Assembly: GCA_009786445.1 (NCBI GenBank)
Contig: WQTE01000018.1
Span: 337-33,771, forward strand
Length of the DNA: 33,435 bases
Reading direction: 5' to 3'
Origin: Oscillospiraceae bacterium
GTDB taxonomy: Bacteria > Bacillota > Clostridia > Oscillospirales > Oscillospiraceae
Under the pieces are notes generated by a model. It had not been told where the DNA came from. It saw only the letters and a list, made by a program, of their open reading frames with translations, and made no database searches. The position numbers and the translations under genes were made by a program. This document shows, one piece after another, positions 8,663 to 16,729 of the stretch. Every line of letters begins with the position of its first letter. Position 1 is the first letter of the stretch.

Positions 8663-9592
8663 ATGCAAAATAGAAAAAAACGTAAAAGAAACCTGCCGCT
8701 AAGTGCCAGAGTTATTAATGGCAGCGCAATTACACTTGGTATAGCTTTTTTCTTGTTTTCTCTGTTTATTTATCGAGAAGTACCGTCACTCCATGGATTG
8801 GTGCAAGTTTTAGTTTCCATAGGTGCAGGTTTGGTTTCCGCCGTCCTCATAAATATTCTATATGAAATTCGTTCAAGAAACATCGTTCTTAAAATGATTG
8901 AAAAAGCATCTGTTGAAGCTTGGAATACTATTAGCAAGATAAGGGATGATCAATCTGTAGATCTTGTTTTCTCTAGAAAGGCAAACAAGGTAATAGTCGA
9001 GATAGAACATGAGTTTCAATATTTGGGATTAAGCCGAATTTCGTATAGGGATGATGTGTCGATTTTTAGTGATTTTAGAGGCAAAGCTCCAAGCAAGGAA
9101 AGTTTTAGTGATAGCGAGTATGTTCCAGATTTTTATTTTAAGAAAATCTCAATAAATAATTTGCCGATAAAGCGGTGGAGTCAAGATTCAGATAGAGTTG
9201 AGCTCTGCAATGTCACAAACGGAAAATTGTTCTATTCTCAAGACATTGATATGCCCTCTATGGGAGGAAAATCACAAAAATTGACATTCAACATACATAA
9301 TACTTACGATGTTGTAGATAAGTTAGTTTGGTCCTTTCAGGAACTTTCCGAAGATGCCGTAATAAACATTGAAATTAAAGATGATTGTGATGATTTAGAG
9401 TTTTTCTTTAGGGTGAATCATCCGCTCGCCAAGGATATAATACAAAAAAACATCAAATCCGTTGGAATCGATCCTAAAACCGGGAAACTATTTGAAAAAA
9501 CTATAAATATAACAATACACGAAAAGATTTTGCCATACCACGGTTTTGAAATAAGCTGGATTCCCCGTGAGTCAAAGTCATCTGTGGAATAG
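8663..9592 (+). CDS. Uncharacterised protein, two N-terminal TM helices plus cytoplasmic domain
   Basis: 309 aa; hydrophobic stretches ITLGIAFFLFSLFIY and LVQVLVSIGAGLVSAVLINILY, then a soluble region with no motif I recognise. Confidence 0.65.
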   Translation: MQNRKKRKRNLPLSARVINGSAITLGIAFFLFSLFIYREVPSLHGLVQVLVSIGAGLVSAVLINILYEIRSRNIVLKMIEKASVEAWNTISKIRDDQSVDLVFSRKANKVIVEIEHEFQYLGLSRISYRDDVSIFSDFRGKAPSKESFSDSEYVPDFYFKKISINNLPIKRWSQDSDRVELCNVTNGKLFYSQDIDMPSMGGKSQKLTFNIHNTYDVVDKLVWSFQELSEDAVINIEIKDDCDDLEFFFRVNHPLAKDIIQKNIKSVGIDPKTGKLFEKTINITIHEKILPYHGFEISWIPRESKSSVE

Positions 9593-9686
9593 GTTTGAAT
9601 AATTCTTTTCTTCAGATTGTGTCCAAATATAGTGGCAATGAGCGGAAAACATTGTATCACCTTTCTAATGTTAACCCTAAATCAAA

Positions 9687-9727
9687 TTTGCGAAAGACAG
9701 TTTGAATATCAAGCTGTCTTTTGCAAA
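9687..9727. terminator. Strong hairpin, likely (possibly bidirectional) terminator
   Basis: TTTGCGAAAGACAG / CTGTCTTTTGCAAA arms (13 of 14 complementary, remaining pair G-U) around a 13-nt loop, T-rich 3' arm. Confidence 0.65.
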
Positions 9728-9828
9728 AAGCACGTCACACAATCGCCAAAGTCGTTGTGCCACAACACTTTTAGAGAAGGAGATGCTACAAATGCTACAC
9801 CTCAATTTCAATGCAACGAGGATACTAA

Positions 9829-9927
9829 CCATTTCGTGATGAATATAACACTCAGAAACCGCCATTTCGTGAGAAATCGGCTGTTTTATACTTGCCATTT
9901 CGTGATGAATGTGCTAATATTCTCCCT
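9829..9927 (+). repeat. Three direct repeats of CCATTTCGTGA at exact 33-bp period
   Basis: CCATTTCGTGATGAAT at 9829, CCATTTCGTGAGAAAT at 9862, CCATTTCGTGATGAAT at 9895. Confidence 0.85.
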
Positions 9928-9944
9928 ATAGGAGAAATATTTGT

Positions 9945-11288
9945 ATGGTGTTAAAACGAAAAATATACAATGAATTGCTCGATTGGAAAAACGAAAGCAA
10001 TGGTGCAACAGCCTTGCTTGTTAAGGGTGCGAGGCGAGTTGGAAAGAGTTATATTTGCAGGAAATTTGGCGAAGCCGAATACGGCAGTATGGTCTTTATA
10101 GATTTCAGTAATGCAGACAATACGCTCAAAGACTTCTTCTACAAAGACACCTATAACCTCGACATTTTTTTCGCAAAAATTTCTGCATACCATGATGTCC
10201 CTTTGCGTGAGAGAAATACCTTATTCGTGTTTGATGAGGTGCAATCATTCCCAAGGGCAAGGCAGCTGATTAAGCACCTGGTAGCCGATGGCAGATATGA
10301 TTATATTGAGACAGGTTCGCTTTTATCGATAAAACAGAATGTGAAAGATATACTTATTCCTTCCGAGGAAGACGATATTGAGATGCACCCAATGGACTTT
10401 GAAGAATTTCTGTGGGCTATTGGAGCAGATACAACTCCTCAACTGCTGCAAAGCTGTTTTGAGCAAAAAATGCCTCTGGGGCAAGCTTTGCATCGCAAAG
10501 TTATGAATGATTTTCGCCAATATATTCTTGTCGGTGGTATGCCGCAGTCGCTCTTAGCTTACATAAATGATAAAGATTTTGCAGCTGCGGATAAAGCTAA
10601 ACGGCGTATTTTATCGCTCTACCGCAAAGATATTGCAAGATTTGCCCAAGGTTATGAAAGTAAAGTTTCTGCTATTTTTGATACAATACCCGGGCAATTA
10701 TCGAAAAAGGAAAAAAAGTATAGGATAACTTCCCTTGGAAAGAATGCGAGGTTGCGCGAATACGAAGATGCTTTTATGTGGCTTGCAGATGGAATGATAA
10801 CTAACCCGTGTTTTAATGCCACGGATCCGAATGCCGGATTATCTCTTAGTTTGGACCACCGCACGCATAAACTTTATATGGCAGACACCGGACTGCTTGT
10901 CACCCACGCATTTGCGGATAAGAGTTTTTCTGACAATGATTTGTATAAAGCCATTTTATTGGATAGACTTTCAATCAACGAGGGCATGATAATGGAAAAC
11001 GTAGTAGCACAAATGCTACGAAGCAGTGGTCATCGCCTATTCTTTTACTCACGAAGCGATTCGGATAATCATTCAAGCAGGATGGAAATAGATTTTCTTA
11101 TTAGAGGTGACAAGAAAATATGCCCTATAGAGGTCAAATCATCAAATTACCGAAAACATTCATCTCTTGATAAGTTCAGGCAGAAATTCAAACACGCTCT
11201 TGGCGATGCATACATACTATATGGCAAGGACTTAATGATTAAAGAAGGTATCATTCACCTGCCATTGTACATGGCGATGTTTCTGTAG
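9945..11288 (+). CDS. AAA ATPase, AAA_14/DUF4143 type
   Basis: 447 aa; Walker A VKGARRVGKSY, Walker B TLFVFDEVQ, IETGSLLSIK, C-terminal EIDFLIRGDKKICPIEVKSS. Confidence 0.85.
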   Translation: MVLKRKIYNELLDWKNESNGATALLVKGARRVGKSYICRKFGEAEYGSMVFIDFSNADNTLKDFFYKDTYNLDIFFAKISAYHDVPLRERNTLFVFDEVQSFPRARQLIKHLVADGRYDYIETGSLLSIKQNVKDILIPSEEDDIEMHPMDFEEFLWAIGADTTPQLLQSCFEQKMPLGQALHRKVMNDFRQYILVGGMPQSLLAYINDKDFAAADKAKRRILSLYRKDIARFAQGYESKVSAIFDTIPGQLSKKEKKYRITSLGKNARLREYEDAFMWLADGMITNPCFNATDPNAGLSLSLDHRTHKLYMADTGLLVTHAFADKSFSDNDLYKAILLDRLSINEGMIMENVVAQMLRSSGHRLFFYSRSDSDNHSSRMEIDFLIRGDKKICPIEVKSSNYRKHSSLDKFRQKFKHALGDAYILYGKDLMIKEGIIHLPLYMAMFL

Positions 11289-11362
11289 CGGCATAATACT
11301 TTTCGGTTTAAAAGACAATAGCGGCGATATTTTTTGTAAACTGTGTGAGTGCGAGGTGAGTG

Positions 11363-12535
11363 TCACCACTCACTCAAAAGAAAGTCTTTGATGTTTGCGT
11401 GCACTATTCCTTTTTGGCTGAAATTTACTTCATCCATCGAAACTACATACTTGGGATAGTTATCTTCAATCCTTAACAGACTTCGGAATTCACGATTTCG
11501 CGTAATTTCGTCTGCCATCAAGTAGGTCACTTGGATGTAAATGGATTCACTGTTTTTAACTCCAACAAAGTCTATTTCTTCATCATATACAGCCCCTACT
11601 GTGACTTTATATCCTCGCCTTAACAGCTCAAGGCAGATTATATTTTCGAGTATCGCACTAATGTCTTGCACTTGTTTTCCATAAACAACTTCGCGCAGAC
11701 CATGATCTGCAACAAAGTACTTTTCTGAAACTTTTAGTATCTTTTTTCCAATAATATCTTGGCGTTTAAGTTTGTAGAAGAGATACGCCTCTTCACAGGC
11801 TTTAATATAGTTAAGCACTGTATCGGTGCTAACTCTTCTGTGTTCATTTTTAAAGTACTTTGAAATAGAAGTTGCTGAAAATGTTTTGCTGATGTTAGCT
11901 AAAACATAAGTAACAATCCTGTCAAGCAAGTCAACGTCTCGGATATTATTTCGCTTTACAACATCCTTTAATACTATCGAATTGTACAAGTCTTCCAAAT
12001 AAATATTTATTGCGCCTTCGTCATTTATGATGTTGTTTATGAAAGGCATGCCGCCCAATCGCAAATAGTCGCTAAAACCTTTGCCTTTGTTGAGCTTCAA
12101 AAATTCATCGTATGAAAGTGGATACACTGTAAATTGCACATATCTGCCCGCAATGAGTGTCGCCAACTCGCCTGATAGTAATTTGGCATTGGAACCGGTA
12201 ATATAGATGTCCGCATCAAAATCGACTCTGAAAGAATTTATAACCGACTCCCAATTTGTCACTTCTTGAATTTCATCAAAGAAGAGGTACCACTTTGCTT
12301 TGCTCTCGCCAACCCTATTAACGACATAGCTGTATAACGCATCTGCATTTGTGTACTCCGCATTTTTTTTGCTTTCAAAGTTGAGATATATGCTTTGGCT
12401 AAACTCGTTAATCTCAGCTCGCAGCAGTTCAAGTAATACGGATTTGCCGCTTCGCCTGATGCCTGTAATAACTTTCACAACATCTTTCCCAATAAATGGG
12501 CGAATTTGCTCCATGTACAGCTCGCGTTTAATCAT
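11363..12535 (-). CDS. AAA ATPase, AAA_14/DUF4143 type
   Basis: Walker A ITGIRRSGKSVLL, WYLFFDEIQEVTNWE, YITGSNAKLLSGELATLIAGRYVQF; start refined to MIKRELYM (12535) behind GGAGAAAG; supplied ORF extends to 12619. Confidence 0.85.
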   Translation of the reverse strand: MIKRELYMEQIRPFIGKDVVKVITGIRRSGKSVLLELLRAEINEFSQSIYLNFESKKNAEYTNADALYSYVVNRVGESKAKWYLFFDEIQEVTNWESVINSFRVDFDADIYITGSNAKLLSGELATLIAGRYVQFTVYPLSYDEFLKLNKGKGFSDYLRLGGMPFINNIINDEGAINIYLEDLYNSIVLKDVVKRNNIRDVDLLDRIVTYVLANISKTFSATSISKYFKNEHRRVSTDTVLNYIKACEEAYLFYKLKRQDIIGKKILKVSEKYFVADHGLREVVYGKQVQDISAILENIICLELLRRGYKVTVGAVYDEEIDFVGVKNSESIYIQVTYLMADEITRNREFRSLLRIEDNYPKYVVSMDEVNFSQKGIVHANIKDFLLSEW

Positions 12536-12649
12536 AAAAATTCTTTCTCCGTTTCGCATTACATACAGCACATCATACACCATTATAATCGTTGATGCAA
12601 GCAAAAAAGGCAAAACCATCGACTATGTTCGATAACTTCCGGTAAGGTG

Positions 12650-12732
12650 AAAAAAAGCAGCACTTATTTCACGGAAAAGCAAACTCGCCGAGTATCTTAA
12701 ATCGGCGAGTAATTCTTGCTTATTTCATTTTT
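12650..12732 (+). pseudogene. Remnant of the SMR/EamA-like gene (right repeat copy)
   Basis: Aligns to 690-771 within the intact gene at 616-960, then jumps to sequence matching 969 onward, consistent with a 203-bp deletion at an ATTTTT microhomology. Confidence 0.8.
12683..12710 (-). terminator. Probable intrinsic terminator of the SpoIID-like gene
   Basis: Perfect 9-bp inverted repeat ACTCGCCGA/TCGGCGAGT, followed on the minus strand by TTGCTTTTCC. Confidence 0.5.
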
Positions 12733-12748
12733 GCTGTCGCCTAAGCTC

Positions 12749-14704
12749 TTAAGCTCTGCCGAGCCAGCGGCCGTCTGCGGCAAATCTGTGGCGTACACCG
12801 TCTATGGTGTGTGTTCTTCCGCCTACCATTGCTCCATTTGCCCGCATATAGTACCACTGTCCGCCGGTTTCTACCCAACCTGTTGCCATCACTCCGTTTT
12901 CTTCCAGGAAGTACCAGTTGCCACCGCTGCGTACCCAGCCTGTTGCCATCGATCCGTTTGAGTTTAGGAAATACCATACGTTGCCCCAGCGTACCCAGCC
13001 GGTCGCCATTGCTCCGCTCTGATGCAGTAAATACCATGACCCGCCTTCTAAAATCCAGCCGGTTGCCATTACTCCGCTCGGTTGCAGATAGTACCAGTGC
13101 CCATCGGTGTGTACCCAGCCCGTCGCCATCGCTCCGTTCTGATGCATGAAGTACCATTGATTTTCGTGAGAAAGCCAGCCTGTCTGCATAATTCCTGCAC
13201 TGTTGAAGAAATAGCTCTCGCCGCCTATACGTTGCCAGCCTTGTGCAAATCCGCCGGCATTGAACTCATACCGCCAGCCGTTATTAGTTTGCCGCCAGCT
13301 TCCTGCCTGTGCCTGTTCGCCGATAGGCGGCATCTCCATTTCTACAATTTCAACACCTGTGAAGTAGTGGGCTATGATTTGAGCGGCTGTCCTTCCGTGG
13401 ATACTTGCCATTGATTGTGCACCCCATTGACTCAAGCCGACGTTATGACCCCAGCCTGTGCCCCTGATTGTGACGTTTGTACCCACCGGAATAGCCAACC
13501 AGTCGCCCTCCGCAACACCGCTTGTTTCAATATCAAAACGTTGAGAACGCATCCCGTTTACGGTGTTAGCTGTGGTTTGAACCCCGAACAAGGATTGAAG
13601 TGCAGCACGACCTGTAAAAAGCTGTGTGAGTGCCCTTGGGCCAGAGCCACCTCCATCCACATAAACCTGAACACTGCGCACATTACCCGTAGGTGTGCGT
13701 TCAGCTACGCGAATCCACGTTACATTATCAAAGGCTTCATTGGGACGAGCAGTTCTAACACGAGCTGTAAGTGTCGCCTGCGGTACGTTATGAGTCCAGT
13801 TGTAATGAGTGATTTGGTGTGCAACATCAAGCTCAAAGGTGTCATTCACTCCGCGCAGATATGGTCTTGCCACGCCGCCGGGCCATACATTTTCGTTGTT
13901 TTCCGAACCGCCGCCGTGTGATGAAGAATAGAGCGTTTCTGCAAGTCTGCCGCCATGTGTTACAACCATGCCGCGAGTACTTGTGACCGATTGATTGGTT
14001 CTCTCATTTGCTCTGCGCCGACCCCAATACACCTGGCAGCACGCTTCAATGCAGAGGTCGAATCTGTTATCCCTTGACTTTTGAGGGGTATTTGCCATTC
14101 TGAACATCGCAAACGAACGCGCTGCAATCGCTTGCGCCCGTAGAGCTTCAATATGCCAATTAGGACTCATTTCGTAGGGAACAACACCTTTGACATAGTG
14201 CTCAATGTCCACAATATTGACGACTGTGAGCAAATTGCCGCGCCTTTCAAATCTAAAGCTCCCAAAAAAAGTATAGTCGGCACCATTAAATCTTGTGTTG
14301 CTTCTGTATCTCGTGGATGGATTCTCTCCGATGGGTCTCACGCCGAACAGTTCTGCCGTTCCGTTTTGCGCAAATGTGTGTAACACAGCATTATTGTCAA
14401 CACGTCTGATAACTAGCTGATTCGCCTCGCCGCCGACAGCTACAACGACCCTTGAGGCATCTGTAGAGCCCAGCAGAGTGAAGTTGTCATTTATTGTGTT
14501 GAATGTTCCCCATTCAAAGCCATTACCGGGATTGTTTGCTAAATCAGCGGACGGCACTGCTGTGGTGCCCCAATTCAATCCGGCTCTAATCATCCTGCGT
14601 GAAGGCATACCAGCCGAGGCAGATTCGGTTACAGTAAGTGACATAACTACGCACACTGCAAGTAATATCGCTGTGAATCCGGTCAGCTTTTTAATGAAAC
14701 GCAT
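12749..14704 (-). CDS. SpoIID/LytB-domain protein with C-terminal cell-wall (choline/glucan) binding repeats
   Basis: 651 aa; signal peptide; DIEHYVKGVVPYEMSPNWHIEALRAQAIAARSFA; tandem GW...WYYL..(S/N)G.MATGW units. Confidence 0.88.
   Translation of the reverse strand: MRFIKKLTGFTAILLAVCVVMSLTVTESASAGMPSRRMIRAGLNWGTTAVPSADLANNPGNGFEWGTFNTINDNFTLLGSTDASRVVVAVGGEANQLVIRRVDNNAVLHTFAQNGTAELFGVRPIGENPSTRYRSNTRFNGADYTFFGSFRFERRGNLLTVVNIVDIEHYVKGVVPYEMSPNWHIEALRAQAIAARSFAMFRMANTPQKSRDNRFDLCIEACCQVYWGRRRANERTNQSVTSTRGMVVTHGGRLAETLYSSSHGGGSENNENVWPGGVARPYLRGVNDTFELDVAHQITHYNWTHNVPQATLTARVRTARPNEAFDNVTWIRVAERTPTGNVRSVQVYVDGGGSGPRALTQLFTGRAALQSLFGVQTTANTVNGMRSQRFDIETSGVAEGDWLAIPVGTNVTIRGTGWGHNVGLSQWGAQSMASIHGRTAAQIIAHYFTGVEIVEMEMPPIGEQAQAGSWRQTNNGWRYEFNAGGFAQGWQRIGGESYFFNSAGIMQTGWLSHENQWYFMHQNGAMATGWVHTDGHWYYLQPSGVMATGWILEGGSWYLLHQSGAMATGWVRWGNVWYFLNSNGSMATGWVRSGGNWYFLEENGVMATGWVETGGQWYYMRANGAMVGGRTHTIDGVRHRFAADGRWLGRA
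12780..13300 (-). repeat. Tandem ~60-bp units encoding ~20-aa cell-wall-binding repeats
   Basis: Repeated ATGWV...WY.L...G.M in the C-terminal part of the SpoIID-like protein. Confidence 0.85.
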
Positions 14705-14868
14705 ACTAGGTTTCCTCCCTTTTACGTATGTGTTGCTTCTGTAATTTCAAAGCATGGAGGCTCATTATACCGTAAAATATGGAAACTTGCAATAGTTTTT
14801 TGTAACTTTCTGTAAATATTTGTTAAAGTTTTGAAAAGTTTTACCATTTTCCGCTTGCAAAAGACTAT

Positions 14869-14897
14869 TTGAAATTTGGATTTATATGTGATACAAT
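14869..14897 (+). promoter_or_regulatory. Putative sigma-A promoter for the ABC exporter genes
   Basis: TTGAAA (14869-14874), 17-bp spacer, TACAAT (14892-14897). Confidence 0.5.
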
Positions 14898-14993
14898 TCC
14901 TTGTATTGCACCCCCGATAAATTCATTTGAATAGTTTGCTGCACTCACATTATCTGCTTGCCCGTGACTTGCAGCAAGGTTTATGGAGATAAT

Positions 14994-15974
14994 ATGGAAC
15001 TTACGAAAAAGCGGTTGGCGGGGCTTACGGTTAGTTTAACTGTGATATACTTCATCCCACTCTTATACTTGCCGGAGAGCATAGTCGGCGATAGACCGGA
15101 TAATTTTTTGCTGTTTTTGCCGAGAATTTTGTTTTTTGCTATCACTGCGGCTATAGCAACGGCGTTTATTTTGCTTTTGCTTTTTAAGCGTGATTTTATT
15201 ACGGGACAGCTCTTTGCATTTTCACGCTATAAGTATTATATAGGACTCATGATTAAGCGTGACTTCGTTTCCAGGTACCGAAAGAGTATACTGGGTATTA
15301 TCTGGTCAACACTAAACCCCCTGCTCATGATGATTGTTATGGCTGTGGTTTTTTCCTATCTGTTTAGATTTGATATTCCTCACGTTGCAGTATATATCTT
15401 CAGCGGGCAGCTTATATTTAACTTTTTTAGCGAAGGCACATCGACAGCGATGAACTCTATCATCAGCAATGAGGCAATTATCAAGAAAATATATGTTCCA
15501 AAGTATGTTTTCCCTCTGACGAAAGTATTGACCGCTTCGGTTAATATGGGCTTTACTTTTATTGCATTTTTGTTTGTCCTCTTTTTCTCAGGCATTGAGT
15601 TTCACTGGACTGTGTTTCTTGTGCCGATTCCTATAATTTATACATTTGTATTCACTCTTGGTATTTCTATGTTTATTTCGTCTTTTGCTGTGTTTTTCAG
15701 GGATATCACACATCTTTGGGGTGTGTTTATGCAGTTGGTCTTCTTTCTCACACCTATCATGTATCCGGTTGAAATTTTGCCGGAATGGATCATTCCATTT
15801 TACTGGTTTAACCCAATGGTTCACTTTGTAGAATATTTCAGAGAGCTTACGATGCTTGGCACTGTCCCGAATCTCTGGGCAAACATGGTGTGCATCGGTT
15901 TTGCGCTTGCTTCTCTTTGCATGGGAACCTTTGTGTTTATGTCGAGGCAAGATAAGTATATTTTAAATATGTAA
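14994..15974 (+). CDS. ABC-2 type polysaccharide/teichoic-acid exporter permease
   Basis: IKRDFVSRYRKSILGIIWSTLNPLLMMIVMAVVFSYLF is Wzm/TagG-like; start refined to MELTKKRL behind GGAGA; supplied ORF starts 14958. Confidence 0.82.
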   Translation: MELTKKRLAGLTVSLTVIYFIPLLYLPESIVGDRPDNFLLFLPRILFFAITAAIATAFILLLLFKRDFITGQLFAFSRYKYYIGLMIKRDFVSRYRKSILGIIWSTLNPLLMMIVMAVVFSYLFRFDIPHVAVYIFSGQLIFNFFSEGTSTAMNSIISNEAIIKKIYVPKYVFPLTKVLTASVNMGFTFIAFLFVLFFSGIEFHWTVFLVPIPIIYTFVFTLGISMFISSFAVFFRDITHLWGVFMQLVFFLTPIMYPVEILPEWIIPFYWFNPMVHFVEYFRELTMLGTVPNLWANMVCIGFALASLCMGTFVFMSRQDKYILNM

Positions 15975-15986
15975 GGGCGGAATGAA

Positions 15987-16718
15987 GTGGATAATATAGC
16001 CATCAATGTTGAAAATGTCTCCATGAAGTATAGTCTTAGTAAAGATAAAATCATGAGCCTCAAAGAATATGTCGTAAAAGCCTTAAAAGGGCAGGTGTTT
16101 TACGAAGACTTCTGGGCACTGAGCGATGTCAGCTTCAATATTCAAAGAGGCGAAGTTTTTGGTCTCATAGGGTTCAACGGCGCAGGGAAATCGACACTGC
16201 TCAAGATTATTGCAGGTGTTTTTAAGCCCACTCTCGGCTCTATAACCGTCAATGGCAATATTTCACCGCTCCTTGAGCTTGGGGCGGGCTTTGACCATGA
16301 ATTTTCTGCGCGCGACAATATCTATATGAACGGTGCTATGTATGGCTATCCTCCAAAGTATATGGCGGAGAAATTTGATGAAATTATAGATTTTGCAGAA
16401 CTTCGAGATTTTGAAGATGTTGCGCTTAAGAATTTTTCTACAGGCATGAATGCCAGGCTTGGTTTTGCCGTTGCTACCAGCGTTGATCCTGATATTTTGA
16501 TTGTAGATGAGGTCTTAGGTGTTGGTGACTATAAATTTCAGGCAAAATGCAAGGAGCGTATGCACAAACTCATAAAAGGCGGTGCAACGGTTCTCCTTGT
16601 ATCGCACGATATAAATCTGATAAAATCAATGTGCTCGAGAGCTATGCTGCTCGAAAAGGGCAAAATAATCAGCATGGGTGACGTCGAGGAGGTCTGTAGT
16701 GTCTATGGGGATGAGTAG
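15987..16718 (+). CDS. ABC transporter ATP-binding protein (polysaccharide/teichoic-acid export type)
   Basis: 243 aa; GFNGAGKSTLLKIIAG, NFSTGMNARLGFAVAT, DILIVDEVLGVGD; GTG start. Confidence 0.88.
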   Translation: MDNIAINVENVSMKYSLSKDKIMSLKEYVVKALKGQVFYEDFWALSDVSFNIQRGEVFGLIGFNGAGKSTLLKIIAGVFKPTLGSITVNGNISPLLELGAGFDHEFSARDNIYMNGAMYGYPPKYMAEKFDEIIDFAELRDFEDVALKNFSTGMNARLGFAVATSVDPDILIVDEVLGVGDYKFQAKCKERMHKLIKGGATVLLVSHDINLIKSMCSRAMLLEKGKIISMGDVEEVCSVYGDE

Positions 16719-16729
16719 AGCGATTTACC

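Noticed and set aside
9829-9927. Possible mini-CRISPR array
   Set aside because: Repeat core is only 11-16 bp, three units, no cas genes in the window; better explained as an operator-type array
9617-9931. 104-aa plus-strand ORF upstream of the ATPase
   Set aside because: Runs through a terminator-like hairpin and the 33-bp repeats; no RBS or family similarity seen
12741-13157. 138-aa minus-strand ORF and 112-aa plus-strand ORF over the cell-wall repeats
   Set aside because: Alternative frames of a tandem repeat; periodic composition explains the long open frames
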